This document shows positions 1 through 5,082 of a stretch of 6,066 nucleotides of DNA, one piece after another (positions within the stretch are counted from its first letter, which is position 1; the number at the start of each line of letters is the position of its first letter). The stretch is from Acidobacteriota bacterium. Its GTDB lineage: Bacteria; Actinomycetota; Acidimicrobiia; Acidimicrobiales; UBA8190. The translations under genes and the position numbers were made by a program. The notes under the pieces were generated by a model. The model worked only from the letters and a program-made list of their open reading frames with translations, ran no database searches and was not told the DNA's origin. The DNA lies in assembly GCA_028872975.1 (NCBI GenBank), contig JAGWNV010000163.1, forward strand, positions 1-6,066, written 5' to 3'.

Positions 1-480
1 GACGCCGGCGGGGACGCCACCGCCGACGTGGCCCAGGAGGCCGGCCTCCGCCGGCTCCTCGCCGGTCTCGAGTCCGAGGGGTCACTGCCCCGCACCGTGC
101 TCTACAACCTCCACCCGGGCGACGACGCCGTCTTCGCCACCCTGGCCGGCGCCTTCTCGCGCCGGGGGGTGCGGGGGCTCGTCCAGTGGGGACCGCCGTG
201 GTGGTTCAACGACCACGAGGAGGGCATCCGACGGCACCTGGCCGCCCTCTCGGCGTCGGCGCCGCTCGGGGGCTTCGTCGGCATGGTCACCGACTCCCGG
301 TCCCTGCTCTCGATGGTCCGCCACGAGGTCTTCCGGCGGATCCTCTGCGACTTCTTGGGACGACTCGTCGAGGAGGGCCGGCTGCCCGACGACCCGACCG
401 CGCTGTCGGTGGTCGTCGCCGACGTCTGCGCCGGCAACGCCCGCCGCTTCCTCGGGACCGCTCCCCCGCCGTCGAGCTGA
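1..480 (+). CDS. uxaC: Uronate isomerase (glucuronate isomerase), C-terminal part
   Basis: Uronate isomerase interconverts D-glucuronate and D-fructuronate (or D-galacturonate and D-tagaturonate) in the cytoplasm, the first step of hexuronate catabolism. The frame is open from base 1, so the gene starts upstream of the window. The 159 visible residues are about the last third of a family protein that is usually near 470 residues. Family landmarks appear in the right order: LYNLHP (visible residues 34-39), the WWFND block (67-71), TDSRS (97-101) and RHEVFRRILC (107-116), followed by the usual C-terminal helix with DVCAGNARRF. The GTG at base 28 is an internal valine codon, not a start, because conserved sequence continues upstream of it. 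The stop TGA shares its last base with the ATG of the kinase-epimerase gene, so the two are very likely co-transcribed and translationally coupled. Recognition is from remembered family motifs. The choice between glucuronate and galacturonate cannot be read from the sequence. Confidence 0.93.
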   Translation, partial: DAGGDATADVAQEAGLRRLLAGLESEGSLPRTVLYNLHPGDDAVFATLAGAFSRRGVRGLVQWGPPWWFNDHEEGIRRHLAALSASAPLGGFVGMVTDSRSLLSMVRHEVFRRILCDFLGRLVEEGRLPDDPTALSVVVADVCAGNARRFLGTAPPPSS

Positions 481-2309
481 TGCCGGCCGACCGCATCGTG
501 GTGATGGGCGTGGCCGGGTCGGGCAAGTCGACGGTGGGCCAGGCGCTCGCCACCCGCCTCGGGGCCACCTTCGTCGAAGGCGACGAGCTCCACCCCGCCG
601 GGAACGTCGCCAAGATGGCGGCCGGCACGCCCCTCACCGACGAGGACCGCTGGCCCTGGCTGGCGGCCGTGCGCGGGGCCCTGCGGGCCACCGGGCCCGT
701 GGTCGTCGCCTGCTCGGCCCTGCGCCGCAGCTATCGCGACGCCCTGCGGGGGGCGACCGGCGTCCGCTTCGTGGAGCTCGTCGTCGACCCCGGGGAGGCC
801 GCCAGGAGGCTCACCGGGCGACACGGGCACTTCATGAAGGCGGGCATGGTGGGGAGCCAGTTCGACACCCTCGAGCCGCCCACCGCCGATGAGACCGACG
901 TCGCCGTCGTCGACGCCTCGGGCTCCGTCGCCGACGCGGCGCGAGGCGCGGCGCGGGCGCTCGACGGGGTCGGTCCCGGCACGGCCGTGGCTCCCCTCCT
1001 CTCCGAGGGCGACCCGGAGGGCACGATGGGGACGGACGGGGTCGACCGGCTCGTCGAGGACCTGGTGCATCGCCAGCTGCTCGAGGCCGGGGCGCGCCGG
1101 GTCCTGCTCGTCCCCCCGGACGCCACCCGCAGCCACTCGGGCGCCGGGCACCTGACCGGCGCCGTGTTCGCCCGGCTCTCGGCGGCGGGGTGCGAGGTGG
1201 CCGTGCTTCCCGCCACCGGCACCCATGCGGCGATGGACGCCGGGGAGGTCGGCAGGCTGTTCGAGGGGAGGGTGCCAGTATCGAGCGTCCGTTCCCACTC
1301 CTGGCGCCGGGACCTCGCCGGCCTCGGCGCCATCTCAGCTGCCGAGGTCGCCGCCGTCTCTGGCGGCCGTGCGGCGCAGGCCGTGCCCGTCGAAGTGGAC
1401 GACGAGCTCCTCGGCGACTGGGACGCCGTGGTGTCGCTGGGCCAGGTCCTTCCGCACGAGGTGGTGGGCATGGCCAACTTCACCAAGAACCTCGTGATCG
1501 GCCTCGGGGGTGCCTCGACGATCAACACCAGCCACCTCCTGAGCGCCCTGTGCGGGATCGAGCAGCTCATGGGCCGGGCCTCCACCCCGGTCCGCGACGT
1601 GGTGGACGCCGCCTTCGACCGGTTCCTCGCCCCGAGGCTCGAGGTCCTCTGGCTCCTCACCGTCATGGAGAGCACGCCCGCCGGCGTCGTGCAGCGGGGC
1701 CTGTTCGCCGGCCGGGGCGGTTCGGGCGACACGGGTGGGGCGGCCTTCCGGGCCGCCGCCGCCCTGTCGGCACGGTGCAACGTGGTCGAGGTGCCAGAGC
1801 CCCTGGCCCGGGTGTCGTGCTGGCTGGCGCCCGACGAGTTCCGCTCCACCTGGGTGGGCAACAAGGCGGTGTACCGCACCCGGATGGCCCTGGCCGACGG
1901 CGGGGAGCTCGTCGTGCTGGCCCCGGGCGTCGCCCGCTTCGCCGAGGACGGCGCGCTCGACGAGCTGATCCGCCGCCACGGCTACCGGGGCACGCCGGCC
2001 GTGCTCGACGCCCTGACCGGCGACCCGGAGCTGGCCGCCAACCTGGGGGCGGCCGCCCACCTCGTCCACGGCAGCACCGAGGGCCGGTTCCGGGTCGTCT
2101 ACTGCACCGATCCGGGCGCCGGCGGGCTCAGCAGGGAGGAGGTCGAAGGGGTCGGCTACGAGTGGCGGCCCCTCGGCCCCGAGGTCGACCGGCTCGGGGT
2201 CGACTCCACCACCACCACCGGGCCGCGGACCGACACCGGCGGCGGCGCCTTTCACCACATCGCCCAGCCTGCCCTAGGGCTGTGGACGGCCCGCCCCCTC
2301 GACGGCTGA
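480..2309 (+). CDS. gntK-gntE: Fused gluconokinase and LarA-family nickel-pincer epimerase (probable D-gluconate/D-mannonate 2-epimerase)
   Basis: One uninterrupted 609-residue frame holds two enzymes. Residues 1-165 are a complete GntK-type gluconokinase, which makes 6-phosphogluconate from gluconate and ATP. It has Walker A GVAGSGKST (10-18), the gluconokinase block from GDELHP through LTDEDRWPWL (34-61), CSALRRSYRD (78-87) and RHGHFMKAGM..SQFDTLEPP (114-134). A 17-residue linker follows. Residues about 183-609 (427, near full LarA length) match the LarA/DUF2088 superfamily: DATR (214-217), GTH (H249), PH (H326), K336, H352 and K462. The H326-K336-H352 spacings of 10 and 16 equal those of H174-K184-H200 in Lactiplantibacillus LarA, where K184 is tethered to the nickel-pincer nucleotide and H200 binds nickel. 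The sub-family blocks GMANFTKN, STWVGNKAVYRTRMALADGGE and HLVHGSTEGRF fit the D-gluconate 2-epimerase branch rather than lactate racemase. That substrate is inferred from remembered family sequences, the fused kinase and the adjacent uxaC. The start at 480 is chosen because it begins the kinase fold and overlaps the uxaC stop; the frame opens earlier but only over uxaC. Cofactor genes (larB, larC, larE) are not in the window. Confidence 0.88.
   Translation: MPADRIVVMGVAGSGKSTVGQALATRLGATFVEGDELHPAGNVAKMAAGTPLTDEDRWPWLAAVRGALRATGPVVVACSALRRSYRDALRGATGVRFVELVVDPGEAARRLTGRHGHFMKAGMVGSQFDTLEPPTADETDVAVVDASGSVADAARGAARALDGVGPGTAVAPLLSEGDPEGTMGTDGVDRLVEDLVHRQLLEAGARRVLLVPPDATRSHSGAGHLTGAVFARLSAAGCEVAVLPATGTHAAMDAGEVGRLFEGRVPVSSVRSHSWRRDLAGLGAISAAEVAAVSGGRAAQAVPVEVDDELLGDWDAVVSLGQVLPHEVVGMANFTKNLVIGLGGASTINTSHLLSALCGIEQLMGRASTPVRDVVDAAFDRFLAPRLEVLWLLTVMESTPAGVVQRGLFAGRGGSGDTGGAAFRAAAALSARCNVVEVPEPLARVSCWLAPDEFRSTWVGNKAVYRTRMALADGGELVVLAPGVARFAEDGALDELIRRHGYRGTPAVLDALTGDPELAANLGAAAHLVHGSTEGRFRVVYCTDPGAGGLSREEVEGVGYEWRPLGPEVDRLGVDSTTTTGPRTDTGGGAFHHIAQPALGLWTARPLDG
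1016..1028 (+). promoter_or_regulatory. Internal Shine-Dalgarno-like site and ATG at the kinase-epimerase junction
   Basis: GGAGGG (1016-1021) lies four bases before an in-frame ATG (1026-1028, Met183 of the fusion). This Met falls at the end of the linker, just before the first helix of the LarA-like domain, where a separate epimerase gene would start. No stop codon occurs nearby in any forward frame, so the kinase frame reads straight through. The site may be a relic of a former gene start or may still give a separate epimerase chain. GGAGG-like strings are common in such GC-rich DNA, so the functional claim is weak; the position is what makes it notable. Confidence 0.4.
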
Positions 2310-2317
2310 CCGTCATT
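2301..2317 (+). terminator. Small hairpin at the tail-to-tail gene junction, weak terminator candidate
   Basis: GACGG (2301-2305), loop CTGA (2306-2309, containing the kinase-epimerase stop) and CCGTC (2310-2314) form a perfect 5-bp stem, followed on the + strand by ATTT. It sits exactly where two convergent genes meet with a 3-bp gap, so it could help end both transcripts. The stem is short and the T run has only three bases, so a classical intrinsic terminator is doubtful. Confidence 0.22.
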
Positions 2318-2519
2318 TGGCCGAGGCGTCCCCGTCGATGTCGTAGGGGCCGAGTCGCCTGTGGCGCCACCAGGCCCGCATGGCCCGGAACGGGTGGAGG
2401 AGCGCGACCAGCCACCGGCGGTCGATGGGGCCGAGGGGGAACGAGCCGAACGGCCCCGGCCGGGCGCCCTCGCCGGCGCCGACGGGGAAGCCGAGGAAGC
2501 GCCGCGACTCCTCCTCCAC
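2313..2519 (-). CDS. Small hypothetical protein, last gene of the two-component operon
   Basis: This 68-residue protein of unknown function starts with a GTG three bases after the response-regulator stop and in the same frame. No clear Shine-Dalgarno is visible, so translation would depend on coupling or re-initiation after the regulator gene. The main evidence that it is real is codon bias: 66 of 68 sense codons end in G or C, as in the neighbouring genes. The sequence is a Gly/Pro-rich N-terminal half, then a basic, Trp-containing segment with RRWLVALLHPF (about 34-44) and MRAWWRHRRLGPYDIDGD (about 47-64). It has no signal peptide or convincing membrane span, and I recognise no family. It could be an accessory product of the signalling operon or a rapidly evolving leftover; the stop at 2313 leaves only 3 bp to the opposing gene. 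Confidence 0.5.
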   Translation of the reverse strand: MEEESRRFLGFPVGAGEGARPGPFGSFPLGPIDRRWLVALLHPFRAMRAWWRHRRLGPYDIDGDASAK

Positions 2520-2522
2520 GCT

Positions 2523-3161
2523 CTACCGGGCCAATCCCTGGCGATGGGCGTAGGCGACGGCCTGGGAGCGGTCCCGGCTGGCCGTCTTGGCGAAGATGTG
2601 GTTCACGTGGGTCTTCACCGTCGCCTCGCTCACGTACAGGCGCGCCGCGATCTCGGCGTTGGAGAGGCCCTCGGCCATGAGCCCGAGCACCTCCCCTTCG
2701 CGCGCCGTGAGCCCGTCGGGGAGCGCCCCGGCACCCGGGGTGGCCGGGAGCGACAGCGCCTGGAGGAGCCGGGCCTGGACGGCGGCGTCGAGGATGGCCT
2801 GGCCCGAGGCGGCGGCATCGAGGGCCCGGGCGATGTCGTGGCGCGCCGCGTCCTTGGTGAGGTAGCCGAGGGCACCGGCCTGCAGGGCCGAGACGACGGA
2901 CTCGTCGTCGGCGTAGGTGGTGAGCACCACCACCTGCGACCCGGGGCTGGCCTGGCGGACGGCACGCGTGGCCTCGACCCCGTCCATGACCGGCATGCGC
3001 AGGTCCATGAGGACGACGTCGGGCCTCTCCCTGGTGGCGAGCTCGACCGCCTCGGCGCCGTCGGCGGCGGCGCCGACGACCTCGACCCCGGCCAGGGTCC
3101 CGAGGAGGGTGACGAGCCCCTCCCGCACGACGCGCTGGTCGTCGACGACGATCACCCGCAA
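2523..3161 (-). CDS. NarL/LuxR-family two-component response regulator
   Basis: This 212-residue cytoplasmic DNA-binding regulator is phosphorylated by its partner kinase. The receiver domain (about 2-120) has the acidic pair D7-D8, phospho-acceptor D53 in VVLMDLRMPVMDG, T81/T82 in VVLTTY and K103 in YLTKDA. The LuxR-type helix-turn-helix (about 150-208) shows LTAREGEVLGLMAEGLSNAEIA, then VSEATVKTHVNHIFAK. Length and layout are typical of the family. The TTG start is chosen because it gives the normal MRVIVVDDQ beginning and lies seven bases after GAGGG (3173-3169, overlapping the kinase stop). The open frame continues further upstream, but that part lies over the kinase gene. An alternative GTG two codons later would remove the first residues of beta strand 1. 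Only 10 bp separate it from the kinase gene, which implies co-expression and pairing. Its target genes cannot be told, though the divergent promoter region at 4923-5082 is a natural candidate for autoregulation. Confidence 0.93.
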   Translation of the reverse strand: MRVIVVDDQRVVREGLVTLLGTLAGVEVVGAAADGAEAVELATRERPDVVLMDLRMPVMDGVEATRAVRQASPGSQVVVLTTYADDESVVSALQAGALGYLTKDAARHDIARALDAAASGQAILDAAVQARLLQALSLPATPGAGALPDGLTAREGEVLGLMAEGLSNAEIAARLYVSEATVKTHVNHIFAKTASRDRSQAVAYAHRQGLAR

Positions 3162-3171
3162 CGTTGCGCCC

Positions 3172-4326
3172 TCACGCCGGGACTGCCGCCTCCACCCGGA
3201 AGCCGGCCGGGCCGGCGCCGGCCTCCACCCTGCCGCCCACGTGCTCCAGGCGCTCGCGCATGCCCTGCAGCCCGAACCCCCCGCCGGTGGCGCCGAGCTC
3301 GCTCGAAACCCCGAGAGGGCTCGCCCCGTTCGTGACCACCACCGACGTGGAGGCCGGCCCGAAGGCGAGGGTGATGCGCACCGGGGCACCGGGGGCGTGC
3401 TTGCGGGCGTTGGTGAGCGCCTCCTGGACGGCGCGGTAGAGGGCCATGCCGGCGTCGGGGGGGAGCGCCCGGGACGAGCCGCGCACCTCGAGCGGGGCGC
3501 CTTCACGCGCCGCCAGCGACGCCAGCTGCTCTCCGAGCTCCACGGGCTCGTCGCGCAGGGCGTGCACGGCCCGGCGGGTCTCCTCGAGGCCCTGCACGGC
3601 GAGCCGGCGCGCCTCGTGGACGAGCCCGCCCGCACGCCCGGTGTCGCCGTCGTGGTCGAGCACGGCGCCGGCCGCCTCCAGCTGGACGGCCAGGGCGCCG
3701 AGCGAGTGGGCGAGCACGTCGTGGAGCTCGCGCCCCAGCCGGTTGCGCTCGGCCAGGGCGGCGGCGCGGTCGCGCTCGGCGTCGGCCCGCACCCGCTCGG
3801 CCAGGAGCTGCTCGGCCTCATGGGCCCGGCTCAGGTACTGCCGGCGGCTCATGCCCGCCATGAGGCCGGCCACGGCGCCGAGGGCGGACTCCGCCACCAC
3901 CTCCCCCGCCCAGGGAGCGGAGAGGGCGAGGACCGAGACCACGGCGCCGAGGGCCCCGACGGCGGCCACCGAGAGGGCGGCGTCGAGCTCGAAGGCGATG
4001 CCCGCCCCGAGAGCGGCGACGGCCACGAAGGCGGCTGCGACCGGGGCGTACCCGACGAGGGCCCCACCGGCGGCGGCGAGGACGAGCAGGGCCGCCCAGC
4101 TCCACCGGAAGGAGGCGCCGAAGCGCCGGGCCGCCATCCAGCCCAGCCATCCCGACACCGCCGACGCCAGCAGGAGGGGCACGGCGAGCGCCCCTCCTGC
4201 CACGCCCTTGGCGGGCTGGTTGGTCACGGCCCAGACGACGGCCCCGAGGCCCCCGAGGCGCATGGCCGTCAGCCGGAGCGCCGAGCGGTTCGCCCACAAC
4301 CGGTCCAGCGGACGCCTTTCGTCCAC
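3172..4326 (-). CDS. Sensor histidine kinase, NarL/DesK type (HisKA_3)
   Basis: This 384-residue membrane sensor kinase autophosphorylates and passes phosphate to the response regulator encoded just downstream. After a short basic N-terminus come about five or six hydrophobic segments (roughly 25-160) with very short loops, so the signal is probably sensed in or at the membrane. A helical linker (about 165-195) leads to the HisKA_3 dimerisation domain ERNRLGRELHDVLAHSLGAL, with phospho-acceptor H202. The ATP-binding domain has the N-box QEALTNARKHA (301-311) and the glycine-rich GGGFGLQGMRERL (348-360). All key residues look intact. The start is uncertain. GTG at 4326 gives a family-like start (LDRLWANRSALRLTA soon after) but has no clear ribosome binding site. 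A GTG six codons upstream (4344) and an ATG at 4263 are alternatives. The 65-bp gap to the membrane-protein gene is compatible with one operon. Confidence 0.9.
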   Translation of the reverse strand: MDERRPLDRLWANRSALRLTAMRLGGLGAVVWAVTNQPAKGVAGGALAVPLLLASAVSGWLGWMAARRFGASFRWSWAALLVLAAAGGALVGYAPVAAAFVAVAALGAGIAFELDAALSVAAVGALGAVVSVLALSAPWAGEVVAESALGAVAGLMAGMSRRQYLSRAHEAEQLLAERVRADAERDRAAALAERNRLGRELHDVLAHSLGALAVQLEAAGAVLDHDGDTGRAGGLVHEARRLAVQGLEETRRAVHALRDEPVELGEQLASLAAREGAPLEVRGSSRALPPDAGMALYRAVQEALTNARKHAPGAPVRITLAFGPASTSVVVTNGASPLGVSSELGATGGGFGLQGMRERLEHVGGRVEAGAGPAGFRVEAAVPA

Positions 4327-4391
4327 GAGGGGAGATGATCCCACGGACGTCCCGTTCCCGGTGCCCTGCGGAGTCGTCGCCGGCCCCGGGC

Positions 4392-4922
4392 TCAGACGGT
4401 CGCCGGCGCCCCGAGGGCCCGGCCGCGCTCGATGGAGGCGCCGGTGCGGCGGGCCTTCAGGAACAGCACGCCCGTGCGGAGGGCGACCTCGGCCATGGCC
4501 ATGAGGATGAAGGCCCCGGCCCAGGCGGCCCCGGAGGTGACGTGGTGGGCCACGCTGAACCGGGCCACGGCCGGCTGGCCGCCGTGGGTGACCCAGAAGG
4601 AGAAGCAGACCCGGCCGCCGATGCCGACGACCCACAGGACGGCGGCGACCGCCCCGGCCTTGGCCACGGCGTTGCGCCCGGACCGCCGGACGGAGGTGGC
4701 CAGGCCGGCCCCGGCACCGAGGAGGGCCCCGGTGACGGCGCCCGCCACCTCGAGGACGAGGTCGTTGCCGGCGGTGGGCAGGCCGTGGAGGAACTGCGAG
4801 GCCACGACGAGGGTGATCACGACGGGCAGGACCAGGTTGCGGACGGTGAGCGTCCGGCCCCGCAGTTGGAGGACGACGAGGCCGACGAGGAACAGGTTGA
4901 GCAGGTATTCGGTGATGGTCAT
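4392..4922 (-). CDS. Integral membrane protein of unknown function, first gene of the two-component operon
   Basis: This is a 176-residue, strongly hydrophobic protein. Probable membrane segments lie near residues 4-20, 30-48, 55-76, 89-110 and 130-155, with a basic loop (RRSGRNAVAK, 79-88) and a charged C-terminal tail. There is no cleavable signal peptide and no catalytic motif I can name. The layout is faintly like DUF1453-type membrane proteins, but I would not assign it. The ATG at 4922 is chosen because it opens directly into the first membrane helix. A GAGG lies about 14 bases upstream, which is far for a ribosome binding site. An in-frame ATG at 4958 would add 12 residues and start at the edge of the inverted repeat. 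It precedes the kinase and regulator on the same strand, so it may modulate the kinase or be an effector of the same response. Confidence 0.75.
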   Translation of the reverse strand: MTITEYLLNLFLVGLVVLQLRGRTLTVRNLVLPVVITLVVASQFLHGLPTAGNDLVLEVAGAVTGALLGAGAGLATSVRRSGRNAVAKAGAVAAVLWVVGIGGRVCFSFWVTHGGQPAVARFSVAHHVTSGAAWAGAFILMAMAEVALRTGVLFLKARRTGASIERGRALGAPATV

Positions 4923-4961
4923 GGACCGATGGTGCGCCTCGGGGGGGCCTGCCCACATCGC

Positions 4962-5005
4962 CCCCGGGGTGGAGATCCGGGTGGACTCCGGCCTCCACCC
5001 CGGGG
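4962..5005. repeat. 13-bp perfect inverted repeat with nested stem in the divergent promoter region
   Basis: CCCCGGGGTGGAG (4962-4974) is repeated exactly in reverse complement as CTCCACCCCGGGG (4993-5005). Inside the 18-base spacer, CCGG (4977-4980) pairs with CCGG (4988-4991) around a 7-base loop, giving a 17-bp stem with a small internal bulge. Each arm also contains the self-complementary CCCCGGGG. It lies 40 bp upstream of the membrane-protein start and 77 bp upstream of the YCII start. There is no following T run and no gene ends here, so a terminator is unlikely. A protein operator or a structured leader RNA fits better. Confidence 0.75.
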
Positions 5006-5010
5006 AATTC

Positions 5011-5041
5011 GTCCTCCGGGTGTCCTCCGTGCGGTCCCCCG
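5011..5041 (+). repeat. Three short direct repeats, GTCC(T/C)CCG, spaced about one helical turn
   Basis: GTCCTCCG occurs at 5011-5018 and again at 5022-5029, with a one-mismatch copy GTCCCCCG at 5034-5041. Start-to-start spacings are 11 and 12 bp, so the copies face about the same side of the helix. This arrangement suits cooperative binding by a regulator, and the array overlaps the candidate promoter for the YCII-sigma genes. The units are short and GC-rich, so chance is possible. Confidence 0.4.
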
Positions 5042-5047
5042 TTCGTC
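5021..5047 (+). promoter_or_regulatory. Candidate ECF-type promoter for the YCII-sigma pair
   Basis: TGTCCT (5021-5026) and CGTC (5044-5047) are separated by 17 bp. As I recall it, the ECF42 group's promoter motif has a TGTC-beginning -35 and a CGTC/CGAC-type -10, and it is found upstream of YCII/DGPF genes. The match is partial in the -35. Transcription would begin near 5053-5055, leaving about 30 bases before the ATG. An alternative -10-like TACAAC (5055-5060) has no matching -35. The assignment would imply control of the YCII gene by the sigma factor encoded next to it. Confidence 0.3.
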
Positions 5048-5068
5048 GTGGTGGTACAACCCCGAGAC

Positions 5069-5076
5069 GAGGAGGT
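5069..5076 (+). promoter_or_regulatory. Strong ribosome binding site of the YCII gene
   Basis: GAGGAGGT contains AGGAGGT, a near-complete complement of the 16S rRNA 3' end, and ends six bases before the ATG at 5083. It is the best ribosome binding site in the window and fixes the start of the YCII gene, although the frame is open further upstream. It suggests high expression of this small protein when the promoter is on. Confidence 0.85.
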
Positions 5077-5082
5077 CCAACC

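Noticed and set aside
186..479. Upstream extension of the kinase-epimerase frame to an ATG at 186
   Set aside because: The extension lies wholly over conserved uxaC sequence and translates to non-conserved Arg/Gly-rich sequence. The ATG at 480 begins the kinase fold exactly.
102..1298. Long minus-strand open frame opposite uxaC and the kinase-epimerase gene
   Set aside because: Its predicted protein is low-complexity Arg/Gly/Pro-rich with no family motifs, and the + strand here encodes two clear conserved enzymes. Long antisense frames are expected at this GC content.
1190..2680. 496-codon + strand frame overlapping the epimerase domain and the following region
   Set aside because: Its product is Arg/Pro/Gly repeats typical of a shadow frame, and it crosses the stop of a real gene and an opposing gene.
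3162..3821. Reading the response regulator as the C-terminus of a 432-residue protein
   Set aside because: The upstream portion is an out-of-frame reading of the kinase ATPase domain. A ribosome binding site and the normal receiver start support the TTG at 3161.
2361..4338. Two long + strand frames (2361-3335 and 2917-4338) opposite the regulator and kinase
   Set aside because: Both are antisense shadows. The minus strand carries intact receiver, helix-turn-helix, HisKA_3 and ATPase motifs.
4376..4407. 9-bp direct repeat GTCGCCGGC on both sides of the membrane-protein stop
   Set aside because: Short, made of very common GC-rich words, and without other structure; chance is the simplest explanation.
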